Of a stretch of 64,000 nucleotides of DNA, positions 12,089 to 22,169 are shown piece after piece (position 1 is the stretch's first letter; each line of letters begins with the position of its first letter). Source of the stretch: Nymphalis io (Eukaryota; Arthropoda; Insecta; Lepidoptera; Nymphalidae); NCBI RefSeq assembly GCF_905147045.1, contig NC_065905.1, positions 2,294,001 through 2,358,000 of the forward strand, in the 5' to 3' direction. A model generated the notes under the pieces. It was not told the DNA's origin, searched no databases, and was given only the letters and a program-made list of their open reading frames with translations. Made by a program: the position numbers and the translations under genes.

Positions 12089-13500
12089 ATCGTGACTGCC
12101 TCGTTGGTCTAGTGGCTAGATATAAGTCCGCAGACCCCGAGGTCTCAGACATGTTAAATAGCTGTCGGACACTTCTAGATAAAAAATATAAGTCGTTTTA
12201 CAAATTTTTTACCGACGGATCTAAGGATACATTCGTTTCAGGTGCAGCAATCTTTGACCCTCAGGCAGATATAAGAATTAAATTTAAAATTAAGGCAGAT
12301 ATATCTAATAATGCATAGTGAGCTGATTGCAATTTCGGAACCATTGTCATATGCGTCATCTTGTGCCGGAAGTCAGGTTGTTATACTGTCTGATTCAAAG
12401 AGCGCCCTTTTTCACTTGGCTCGGTTAACCTCGACCTATCGAGGATACCCGGTAGCCTATGATATTTTAGAGTCCATATGCAATAGACAAAGTGCAAATA
12501 AAACAATAATTATCCAGTGGATACCTTCACATATTGGAATCATGGGCAACGAGAAAGCTGACAAAGCAGCAAAACAAGCTGTTCATGACGGAATTCCTTA
12601 TCAGTGCATACCTTTACATAGTGAAATTTTAAATAAATTCAAGAAACCATGTAAACAAAACTGGCAGGAATATTTTGATGAACGATCGCGACATAAAGGT
12701 ATATGGTACAAGACAATTGTATGTGAACTTACTCATTGCCCATGGTTTCAAAAAATTAAAAGTAGCAGAAAAAATATTGTGACATTTATGAGACTTCGTT
12801 AACCACCGAAACCAACACCTACAAATGCGTACAATGTAACTGCATGGATGATGTTTATCACCGATTGATTGAATGTGCGCGGAATGCGTCGTTCCGGCCC
12901 CGTTTATTAAAATCATATAATGTGGCTATATGTAATAGTTGGCTTGCGGTACCATCATCAAACGAAGCTAAGCTATTATTGAAAATGTATATATAGAATA
13001 CTTGCTCATTTTCAATAATAGCTTATATAGAAAAGAAAAGATTATGGATGTATAATATTATTAAAGTAATGTTAAGTTAATTAGGTGTTAAGTTGTTTTG
13101 ATTTAGTATAATTATTATGTGTTTTGCTTGTACGGGGGTGACATAGTCAATCTGATGACTAAACTTCCAGGTAAAATAAAGGAAAAAAAAGACCCCGAGG
13201 TTCTGGGTTCAAATCTCAGGCCAATAAAAAGTTATTAGGTTTTTCTGTTGAAAATTCTCAGTAACAGCTCGGTGTCTGGAAGTTAGAAGGGTGTAAATTT
13301 CCTTGCATCGGAAAGCTCGAAATGCCATTGGTCCTGCGCCTGAACTCTTTCCGGTTGTGTCAGATTACCGTCCCATTCCACTCTCATAATACGAGTTAGG
13401 GAATAGAGAGTGCACGTGTGTTTACGCACACACTTGTGCACTTTAATATGTCCTGCGCAGTTGGCTAATCTCTCTTGAGCTCCGGAGGGCATTATTTTTA
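12089..13500 (+). mobile_element. tRNA-derived SINE (family B), split by a LINE
   Basis: The SINE head (CTCGTTGGTCTAGTGGCTAG, A-box-like) lies at 12098-12143. The rest resumes at 13190 with the B-box GGTTCAAATCTCAG, then CAATAAAAAGTTATT, GTCCTGCGCCTGAACTC and TTGGCTAATCTCTCTTGAG. The interruption is a 5'-truncated LINE. The right arm lacks the whole nest. Other family B copies or pieces are at 32170-32345, 37680-37870, 40453-42255 and 62395-62740. Confidence 0.8.
12132..13201 (+). mobile_element. 5'-truncated LINE with RNase H domain, 12-bp target duplication
   Basis: AGACCCCGAGGT occurs at 12132-12143 and again at 13190-13201 after an A-rich tail, giving an insert of about 1,046 bp. The coding remnant (12144-12802) encodes an RNase H fold: FFTDGSKD, then HSELIAI after a frame change near 12311, SDSKSALF, and GIMGNEKADKAAK. 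These carry the expected D, E, D and D positions. RNase H after RT is typical of I, R1 and LOA-type LINEs. Endonuclease and RT are missing through 5' truncation, which is common in target-primed insertion. Confidence 0.85.
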
Positions 13501-13970
13501 TTAAAGTGCTAAGGGCATATAGTAATAAATATGCATTAAGCCCACGCCCTGTGTATTTTTTATGCGTTTATTTATTATTAGGTTCTGTTTATGGCTTCTA
13601 CGTGTGAGTGGTGGCGCATTATACATTCGTCACTCACACCGCGGCATTTTTCTTACTTTTTGCATTATAACTTCTAAGCGCAAGGTCCGATTCGAATAAT
13701 TAAAAGAGTAATTTACATGTGTATTTGTATGAAGCTTTATTGTTATGCTATTTAATTGCATCAAGATTAATATCATGATACGAGTGTCATCATATTTTGA
13801 TCCTACCTGTGTTTTTATTGCCTATGAACAAAAAACAGTTGTTGTAATTTTACTATAATGGTTAGATAATAATAGTTACTATAAACATGCAACACATTAT
13901 TTTAGGCCTCTTCAATAGTTTTCGCAGCGCACGAATCCGATTTGACTAAATACTGAATGCTCAGTGGTCG
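13501..13970. other. Left-only stretch next to the SINE nest
   Basis: No gene seen. Sequence to about 13930 has no mirror in the right arm, so it is probably part of the same inserted material. From 13930 the arm homology resumes (AATCCGATTTGACTAAATAC against the right arm at 56495). Confidence 0.5.
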
Positions 13971-13972
13971 CT

Positions 13973-14534
13973 TATTGCGTCATCGACTGGGGTGCATGTC
14001 AGTCACCTCAACATGGTGCACCCTGGGCAACGGGGTCGACCAGCAATCCGATGTTTTTTCCGGATTGCTTGTCGGCCGCCGGAGAGAGAGTTGGTCTCCG
14101 GGGTCCTTTCGGGCTGCCGGAGTCAGGAGGAGGTAGTAGTAGGAGGAGGGAGAGGCAGGTTCGCCCAGTTTCGGTGTCGATGCTGGGTGGATGGACTTCG
14201 GTCAGCGCCTTCTCAAACTCGTTTCCCCATCCAGGCGTCAGCCTATGGTGGGACCGAGGGCCTTGCCTTCACCGGCCGGGCCAAGAGGAGACAACCTCAA
14301 TAAAAAACAACAGGTGGGTCGCTCACCCAAAGCGACGGCCGCAGGCGGGGTCGCGGTGGTGAGCTAACGCGTTCCCGTAACCCCACCACCATGCGGTGAG
14401 ACGGAAACGAGGAGGTTTTAGTGGGTAGGACGATGGCCTTCTGCCCCGTGAGTCCCACATACCCGTCCCGGTCGTGTCCGGGCGGGAGGCGTAAATGCCT
14501 TCTGCCACGAAAAAAAAAAAAAAAATTGCGTCAT
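13973..14534 (+). mobile_element. GC-rich ~540-bp retroelement with poly(A) and 10-bp target duplication
   Basis: ATTGCGTCAT is repeated at 13973-13982 and 14525-14534. The insert starts near GGGGTGCATGTCAGTCACC and ends in GCCTTCTGCCACG plus a ~15-nt A run. The right arm has a single GCAATGAGCG-type site at about 56460, an empty site. The element at 20381-20988 has the same 5' start and 3' end, which suggests a defined short family rather than random truncation. Its GC content is far above its surroundings. Confidence 0.85.
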
Positions 14535-15276
14535 AAACTACCAACGACTAATGATCAATCAGATTAAAAATATACTTAATTATGTAATATAATATAATCA
14601 GCGTTTTAGAAACTAGACATAAGTTACTAATTTTAAATAAAGATGAGACTATCATTTCATGTAATTAGTGTGCAAAACGGCATGAATGAAGAAACTTTAT
14701 ACGCATTGTCGAGCGGTGCGAAGCGTAAATGAGCGACATCTTTTATTCTTCAAATAAGCATAGACGCTAGTTGACCACTAACTTTACACCGCACAGATTC
14801 ACTTAGATATAGCTCTGAAAATATATAAATATTAACTCAATTGATATTATTACTATTAATGTCCTTATTGATATTTAAATTAATTTACAATATTTATATT
14901 GGTGGGTGTTAATTAGTTAAATACATACAAATCGTATGTAACGAAGAAGGGTTACCTACGTCATCCACCTTACATTACGTATTTAAGAGGTTCGAGATAG
15001 CAAACCGTAAGTAAAACCATTTGTATTCTAGGGCATTCTTAGGAGTTTCTTTGTGTTTATGTTAGATAGATAATAAGTTGTTTTGTTTGTATTGCACAGG
15101 TAGTGCTTTTTACACACTTCTAAAAACTTTTTATTCGTTAATTATAAAATAAATATTAATTTACTTTATAACTTAAACTTAAATATAAAACAGCTAATGA
15201 TACTGTTTATTTACGTTTATTGTCTTTGTATTTCATTTGAATGTTTATAAAAAAGATTTAATTTACTGACATTTTT
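14535..15276. other. Protease P1 3' flank
   Basis: AT-rich sequence downstream of P1. The part near 14535-14700 mirrors 56340-56460. No additional gene is supported. Confidence 0.6.
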
Positions 15277-17600
15277 TTATGCATTCTCAACAATCCAACT
15301 GGTATAAGACGGTACGTTAACAAAGACTCCAGGATATTTCGGATGGGCGCATTCATGCCCCCAAGAGGTAACTCCAATTACAACTCCTTGGTGAAGAAGA
15401 GGTCCTCCTGAGTCACCATCGCATGCATCCTTGCCACCAACACCTAATATTCCAGCGCATACCATTCCGGATGTTACATTAGGAACTTGATGTTCGCCTA
15501 GCAAAGACTGCAGTTCAGCGAAATTTTCTCTGCAGATGTCGTGGTTGACTTTTTGTATGTCAACTTTTTGAAGAATTTCTGACGGTTCACCATCAAACTG
15601 TGAAAGAAGCATGGTGTGTTTAATTAATTATAGTATCCAATTTATTTCAAGAACTAGCTGATCAGCAAACAATTTAATGAGTAACATATTTCTTTATCAT
15701 ATTTCTTCAATGTTTTGTTACAATATGACTTAGCTCGTTTATATTGCAAAAAAACTGACGTAGAATGGTCTAAACTGCAAAGAAACACAAAACAACGATA
15801 TAATGATCCAAAACTAATTCAATTCAAAAATTTGTTTTGTTGAATAATTATTTATCCCGTGGTCAATTTTAATGTGTGAGATAATTTGCTTGGTCTGTGA
15901 TTGATAGAGACAGTTTACCACCGGGCTAACATGTTTAAACATATATATCTAGTCCGTTAACATACTTCAAGTATGCCCCATCCGGCAGCGGTGACGGTAG
16001 TATTATCTGCGACCAAGTAGTTGGGTCCAGCAATTGGGGCAAGTGCAACGCGGCTGGAGAGTGTGGCGGGTGTTGCGAGTTTCAGTATTGCAATGTCGTG
16101 ATATAATCGAGGAAACGTATATCCAGGATGCTTAATCCAGTTTTCAACTCTATGAACGTGACCTCCAAAATTTGCGAATGTCGAACCAAGTCGAACTCGG
16201 AAATGATTTGTTGTCAGAACGTTGTTCCTGTGAAATGAAACATCTGTTCTATAAAATCTCATGGCTTTTGACATCTACACCAGACTGCGATGTAGTGCGC
16301 AATATATTATAGCTTGCAGTGATTCAATAGATTTTTATCATATCATCATAGCAAGAAACCCGGTGCGGTCTCTTTTGTGATCGCTGACGAATCGTTGTTT
16401 TTATTATTTATTTTAATTAAAAATATATTTTTTTAAACGTTCATGCCACATTTATTTAAAGCGCTTTGTTATTTTATGTTTTAAACGTATCTCCAAATTA
16501 GCAGTTTGTTAAAAATAAATAAGGAAATAAAAGAGAGATCGCATGCCAGCAGCTGGAAAATACAACACAACACAACGAGTAAAAAAACAACCAAAAAATA
16601 CGTGTATACTTGCACAATCGGAAACAGCTCGCCAGCTGTTAATGGCACGGTCATACAATTTATAGTTTTACTTTTCTCACCATATACACCAACCCTCAAA
16701 TCAAATGCTATGCAATCTACATAACTGCTATACAAACATTAAATGCATACGCATGATAAGAGTAGCACGTGTAAGGGGCCACTGTGCTGGCTACTAGCAT
16801 ATACGTATATATTCCCGGCATAAAAATTAATTTATCGTTGAACTAAAACTACCATATATCTATGAATATTAATTTTGACATACAAGAAACAATGGGCTGC
16901 TGTAAGAACGGATCTGGTTGTGATTAGAGATCCACCACAGAAGGGTATGAAACGGATTTGAATATAATCATCCTTTGATGCTAAAATGAGAGCCATATAG
17001 GGGTAATCTTCTATGTCAGCATTAGATCCTCCAACAATACGCGGACCGAGTTCATTTGGTGCCGATTCTTCAACAACACGCGGAGCGAGTGCGTTTGGTG
17101 CGGCTGTAAAAAATTAAAAATTAGTGATTGTATAAATTATATGACAAAATAATAAATTTGATAAGATCAATAAGTGATAGGGCTTTGTGCAAGCCCTTTT
17201 TTTAGGTACCATCCACTAATCATATATGCCACCGCGCAACAGCAATACTTAGTTTTTGTGTTCCGGTTTGAAGGCTGCGTGTGACAGTGTTGCTACAGAA
17301 AAAAGGGTCGGAACAACTGAGTTCCCAAGTATGGTGGCGTAGTAACGGCTGTAAGTGATAGGTAATATTTCATACTGTGACAATGTCTATATGCAATGAG
17401 AACCACTTACCATCTGGTTGTTTTCTCGATAAAAAATAATAAGATTCCTATAACCATGGTACCAAAATAAGAACGTCTTAAATATCTTAAATCTATTTTA
17501 CTAATATTTGTAACCATAACTTTAATTGAAAACAATCAATAATATTAATGTACTCACCAATAGCGGCACCGACGATAGCCAACAGTGTTATTGCGTACAT
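15277..17600 (-). CDS. Secreted trypsin-like serine protease (copy P1)
   Basis: There are four exons: 17558-17600, 16884-17103, 15966-16227 and 15277-15597 (43, 220, 262 and 321 nt), all with GT-AG boundaries and frame kept, giving 281 residues. MYAITLLAIVGAA is a signal peptide. A propeptide ends PR before IVGG, the zymogen activation site. Catalytic residues are His in LTAAHC, Asp in HDIAIL and Ser in GDSGGP. Asp in KDAC, six residues before the serine, predicts trypsin-like Lys/Arg specificity. Six typical cysteines are present. The propeptide holds a tandemly repeated activation-like motif. It is the mirror twin of 53507-56130 and differs by only a few residues (for example KDACD against KDACN). 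Likely an extracellular or midgut digestive enzyme, but expression site is inference. Confidence 0.94.
17185..17425 (+). repeat. D1 dispersed repeat copy in P1 intron 1
   Basis: Begins AGGGCTTTGTGCAAGCCC and runs through the D1 signature in diverged form to about 17425. The right-arm gene carries the same repeat in the same intron (54030-54235), so it is older than the palindrome. Confidence 0.7.
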
Positions 17601-17633
17601 TGCTTAATAATAAATGTTTGATTCTTTCCCAGC

Positions 17634-17646
17634 GACGTTTTATATT
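17634..17646 (-). promoter_or_regulatory. P1 TATA box
   Basis: On the minus strand CAATATAAAACGTCGC lies about 35-45 bp upstream of the P1 ATG. The equivalent sequence before P2 (53459-53472) is conserved as CAATATAAAAAGTCGC. A short 5' UTR follows. Position and conservation support a core promoter. Confidence 0.65.
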
Positions 17647-17649
17647 GTA

Positions 17650-19985
17650 AATAATCTTCGTAATCATCGAGTTATCAAACGATAAAAGTATTATTAAATT
17701 ACAAGTCATCCTTTATGTGATTTTTGCTTCTTTTAAATATTAAAATAAGGATGCTCTAATTGTATATATGTTTGTATATTTCTTATTTTCGTAGATATGT
17801 AAGTTTTGTTGGTTTGTTTTTTTCGGTTTCTTATAAAAAAATAATCCGATTGATGTTGATATGAAACAATAATATTATTATTTAAGTTTATAGTTTCACG
17901 GACGGATGGACAAAGGCTGTTAGACACACTCATTAAGAATATATAAATAAAGCTTGCAACTATTAATAAAAATCTGGCTTGTGTAAATCCCTGGTCCCAG
18001 AAATTTGGAATAATGTTCAATCCTAAATGTCAGGTGATCTTCATTAGTAGCTCACGCCTTATCACTAACATGTTAACTTCTTTGCCATCCATTCTGTTCA
18101 ATGACATCAATATTCCTCACCATCATGTAAAAGACCTTGGTCTTCATAGTGACTTCACATTAAGCTAGTCAGTTTCAGGTTGGTCTGGTCAGGATGGGTG
18201 GCCATAACATTTCTTTTTGAACACATTAAAAGAGACAAAACACATTTAAAATAGCTATGGAAACCATAAATTATATTATTCATTGTGACTTATATTCTTA
18301 TAGAATAATAGACCTTTTGCTCATATGTTTCCAAAATGCTCGGTGATAGTATCAGCAATGACTAATAGTCGTATTTAACAGTTTCGAGTCAAAGTCTTAT
18401 CTAAGCTGAAATTACCAATGCCGTCATTTCTTTTTTTAAATACCTAAATCAATTTAATCTATTATTTACACAAAAAATTGTGCCGTTCGTTCATTTAAAT
18501 TTATTTCCACGTGTAGATTAACGATAAGTCTTGAAAATAAATTGAATTAAGCCATCTAAGTTACAAGGCCGCCTTCGAAATACTAAAATTTATTGCAAAC
18601 AATTAAACAATGTGTTAAGTTATATTTCGGAATGTTAGTTGCCAGTTGCAGTAAGAAGAAAACTTCAATAAAACTATCCTCATTAAATATGTCTTAGTTG
18701 TTGTAATATTTCGTTTAAAACGCTGTAACGTCGTTTTAGCGTGATTTACATGGTTGCTTAGCTTTAAAATAAATACGACAAATTTATTAAAATTATAACC
18801 TAAAAACATTAGTTATCATGTGTCAATTGACTCTGACAGGTGAAACTATAATTATGTTTATAGAATATTTGAAAAATACTGCTAAATTTGATGTCTCGTC
18901 ATAATGCAAATTTTTATGCATTATGAATTTTCGATCTAATTTTAATTTATTATCTTTGAGATACTCTTTGACATTTGTCTAAGACTTCACTTTCCTTTCG
19001 GTCATTGGGTCAACTTTTATTTTTTTGTAAACTCATCATATTATTTAAAAGTACTGTTTTCATGAATAATCTTCCACATTTTGGTTAAATTAAATAAAAT
19101 CCATATTGGATTGCTTAAAAATTCGTGGATTTGCTATTATCCTGGTACACCTCGTGGGAATAAAATTCGAATCGGATTCTTAAGAAACCTAACTTTTGGA
19201 ACATTTATTTCAAGATGTCTTCATGATATTCTTTGGAAAGGCTTTAAGGAGGCTTAAATTTTAATTAACTAACTTAAAGAACGGGACTTTGGTAATTTCT
19301 ACATATTATTTTCGCCGCTGTAGTGGAACCGAGTGTGATTTATATAAACTGTAACTTAATATTTTATTTTAAAAAAAAGTTGGCATTCAAAGTATTCAAA
19401 AAATATTTACATATTGAAATTTTGTATTTAGATTAGAAAATTAAACTTTTGTAATATTTATATTTATTTGTATCCATTTAGATAACAACTTATTGTTTCG
19501 TTAAACTTATTTTGTAAAATTTTACTTTGGCACTTGTTAAGAATTAAAAAAAGAAATTATTAGATGTAACTTAATTATATTAACTTTAAACGGATATAAT
19601 TATCCTGGCGTTCGAGCATTTTGCATTTTGGAATTTATAATTTAGAAAATAGATTTACTATCCATTTGGTAAATCTATATTGTAATAATATGGGTATTTT
19701 TTCTGACTTCCGGAGCACTATTCTTTAGAGGTTTGTTTAATTTTTTTTTCCATCTCTACCGGTTTTTATTTTTATTTGCCTCTTTAGAATTTTAAATTTA
19801 ACTTGACAATTTTACAATTACAACCCTACACCCATTTATAGAATTTTAATATTACAGCGCAATATTTTGTGTCCCCAAATAAATAATATACTCTTAGCAA
19901 CACGACACTAACAAACTTAATCGCAATGGATTACAAAAATAACACAGTATGACACCAATCGACCGAACACACGATAGCAAAAAGA
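17650..19985. other. AT-rich intergenic sequence upstream of P1
   Basis: Mirror homology ends at about 17840. Positions 18200-18480 align in the same orientation to 35560-35830 beside the P3 protease relic, so this upstream block is part of an older protease-containing repeat. Short reading frames at 17733-18020 and 18615-18809 have no family support. Confidence 0.55.
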
Positions 19986-20088
19986 GACCTGTCTACCGTC
20001 CACCCTCCTTTAAATACACTTCCTCCCACTACTACCCTCCTATATTCCTACACGGCCTTTCCTGACAGAAGACCGTCCCCGGGCTTCT

Positions 20089-20322
20089 TTATTTTCCACG
20101 ATTACGGACGGAGAGCAGGGGATTTTCTTCGTTCACAGTGGAGGCAGCTAGTTCTGAGAATCTCTGTATTCCTGAGGGTCCTTGTTGCGGCTCGATCTCT
20201 TCCACAGGCTGTACAACACCAGGACGCAGGTCGACACCGGCAGTTAATTCTTCTTCTTCAGTATCTGCGTCTGTAACATGAAAATAAAACCACAGATTTT
20301 TCTGCATATTGCGAATCAACAA
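20089..20322 (-). CDS. Unrecognised acidic reading frame, probably retroelement-derived
   Basis: The 77-codon minus-strand frame has an acidic DADTEEEEL stretch, a Pro/Gln-rich PVEEIEPQQGPSG segment and a short C-terminal RNRGK. Composition is GC-richer than the flanks and it lies on the same strand downstream of the gypsy remnant. I do not recognise a family. It could be a piece of a gypsy-type element or a captured exon. Confidence 0.3.
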   Translation of the reverse strand: MLIRNMQKNLWFYFHVTDADTEEEELTAGVDLRPGVVQPVEEIEPQQGPSGIQRFSELAASTVNEENPLLSVRNRGK

Positions 20323-20365
20323 TGCTGTCGACGCTGATAGCTATCATAAGCTAAGCTCTCTTTTT

Positions 20366-20378
20366 ATTTTACATGAAA

Positions 20379-20409
<31 letters not shown>

Positions 20410-21003
20410 CGAGTAGAAAGGCATTTACGCCTGCCGCCCGGACACACGACCGGGACGGGTATGTGGGACTCACGGGGCAGAAGGCCATCGTCCTACCCAC
20501 TAAAACCTCCTCGTTTCCTTCTCACTGCATGGTGGCGGGGTTACGGGAACGCGTTAGCACACCACCGCGGCCCCACCTGCGGCCGTCGCTTTGGGTGAGC
20601 GACCCACCTGTTGTTTTTTTTTGGATGGGGAAACGAGTTTGAGAAGGCGGTGACCGAAGTCTGTCCGCCCAGCATCGACACCGAAACTGGACGAACCCGC
20701 CTCTCCCTCCTCCTCTACTCCTCTACTCCTGTCTCCGGCAGCCCGAAAGGACTCCAGAGACAAACTCCTCCTCTCTCCGGCGGCCCAAAAGGACCCCGGA
20801 GTCCTCCTATTTGCCACGAAGCCGCTCGCTGGTCCACTCTGTGCAACAGAGAAGTCCCAGGAGCGGCCCGCGACACTTCCGCCGCGTCAGTCTCAGCCGC
20901 GATCGACAAGCATTCCGGAAAAACATCGGATTGCTGGTCGACCCCGTTGCCCAGGGTGCACCACGTGGAGGTGACTGACATGCACCCCATTTTACATGAA
21001 ACC
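20366..21003 (-). mobile_element. GC-rich ~0.6-kb retroelement, second copy, 15-bp target duplication
   Basis: ATTTTACATGAAACC brackets the insert (20366-20380 and 20989-21003). On the minus strand it starts GGGGTGCATGTCAGTCACC, as does the copy at 13983, and ends in a ~29-nt poly(A). The two copies differ internally: this one carries an extra segment and CTCCTC-type repeats. Several overlapping frames of 80-150 codons exist but none has motif support. Identical 5' starts argue that this is close to full length. Confidence 0.85.
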
Positions 21004-21103
21004 TGCTCCAAGACAACTGACCCACAAAGTCAAGTTGTCGAACACACAAGGATAGCATGACTGATGCTCTCTAAGATATATTCAAAACGAAGTAACTCAA
21101 TTA

Positions 21104-21652
21104 CCTGGGACAATGAATCCGATGCACTCCAAGATATCAATTATCCCAGGCCAAAGTCACTCCTGTGATAACGCGTCCGATGCACTCCAAGACAACAGTT
21201 ATCACAGGCCCACAATTATCCGCGAGATAACCACAGTCCGATGCACTCCAAGACAACTGGTTATCCCCGCCCAGCCTCCCGAGGATAACCACAGTCCGAT
21301 GCACTCCAAGACAAATGGTTATCCTCAGCTCAGGGATCCTACAGTAGCGTGTCCATTTAAAACGAAGCAACTCAATTACCTAGGATAATGAATCCGATGC
21401 ACTCCAAGATATCAATTATCCCAGGCCAAAGTCACTCCTGTGATAAAGCGTCCGATGCACTCCAAGACAACAGTTATCACAGGCCCACAATTATCCGCGG
21501 GATAACCACAGTCCGATGCACTCCAAGACAACTGGTTATCCCCGCCCAGCCTCCCGAGGATAACCACAGTCCGATGCACTCCAAGACAAATGGTTATCCT
21601 CAGCTCAGGGATCCTACAGTAGCGTGTCCGATACACTCCAAGACAAACGCTC
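21104..21652. repeat. Tandem stem-loop array with conserved loop, in gypsy remnant
   Basis: A conserved core TCCGATGCACTCCAAGAC recurs nine times. The first eight copies lie between two halves of a 10-11 bp inverted repeat, and the stem sequence changes from unit to unit yet stays self-complementary. Stem halves are: 21104-21114/21140-21150; 21162-21172/21198-21208; 21222-21232/21259-21269; 21281-21290/21317-21326. The same four stems then recur 275 bp later (21379-21425, 21437-21483, 21497-21544, 21556-21601). A ninth core near 21627 has only a short AGCGT/ACGCT stem. It lies directly downstream of the gypsy polyprotein end. Function unknown. Confidence 0.85.
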
Positions 21653-21713
21653 ACCGTATCAACTTGTTAAATTTGCCTTACTTTAGCCCCGAGGCTATAG
21701 GATAGTATTCCAA

Positions 21714-21983
21714 TCATAACATCAAAGAAAGCAGCACAAACATCAGGGGTCCATTCTCCACGCCACGGAACAATATATTCCGCAGCCACTTGAGTCGATT
21801 TGCCATACGAGCCAGCCAGCAGCGCAGCACGTAACGACCATCGGGAAGCGCCTTGACCACATGATAGGGCCCACGCATGCCTGAATTAAGCTTGCCAGTA
21901 GAGTGTGCCGTAGTATTGATAGATCGTATCGCATCAATGATACGATCGGCAGCACCAGCATCGCGGTTCGTGACAGAGCTCAC
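21714..21983 (-). pseudogene. Ty3/gypsy polyprotein C-terminal fragment
   Basis: The minus-strand frame reads DRIIDAIRSINTTAHSTGKL, then MRGPYHVVKALPDGRYVL, which is the chromodomain-like/DNA-binding tail that follows integrase in lepidopteran Ty3/gypsy elements. A frame break after VLRCW shifts the remaining tail. Integrase core, RT and protease are absent upstream because an RTE LINE begins at about 22170. The stem-loop array and probable 3' untranslated region follow at 21060-21700. Confidence 0.65.
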
Positions 21984-22169
21984 AGCCTTGGCGAAGACAA
22001 TGCCGCAGAATCCTGATGCTCCACCATAGTCACAAGCACTACCCGCGGTCGCGGTAGCGTCCCTCGTGGAGGTGAACGGTTTATTCTTTCAATGACGTTA
22101 ATCGATTTCACAAATTATTATCACTTCTTGTCGTCATTTCTTACATGTCGTTTGTCATTTGTCATTTGT

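Larger units (their letters stand above)
385..17840. repeat. Left arm of window-scale palindrome
   Basis: This arm is matched in reverse complement by 53300-60780. Corresponding blocks (left with right) are: 385-500 with 60255-60375; 1000-3540 with 59240-60240; 3570-4290 with 58500-59240; 4357-4821 without its SINE with 58384-58437; 9192-9420 with 58220-58380; 10640-11040 with 57560-57955; 11040-12078 with 56500-57560; 14535-14700 with 56340-56460; 15277-17835 with 53305-56130. Non-coding blocks differ by substitutions and indels, while protease exons are much closer. Left-only material is mostly identifiable transposon insertions. Confidence 0.85.

Noticed and set aside
13964..14544. Overlapping frames of 73-132 codons
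   Set aside because: All lie inside the GC-rich retroelement bounded by a 10-bp target duplication. No motif is conserved with the 20.4-kb copy.
21104..21652. CRISPR-like repeat-spacer array
   Set aside because: Constant 18-bp cores with variable intervals look superficially similar, but intervals are self-complementary and recur, and the context is eukaryotic retroelement DNA.
21113..21705. Two similar 91- and 105-codon proteins (MNPMHSKISI...) and their antisense counterparts
   Set aside because: They are translations of the 275-bp higher-order repeat in the stem-loop array. Repeat length, not selection, keeps the frames open.
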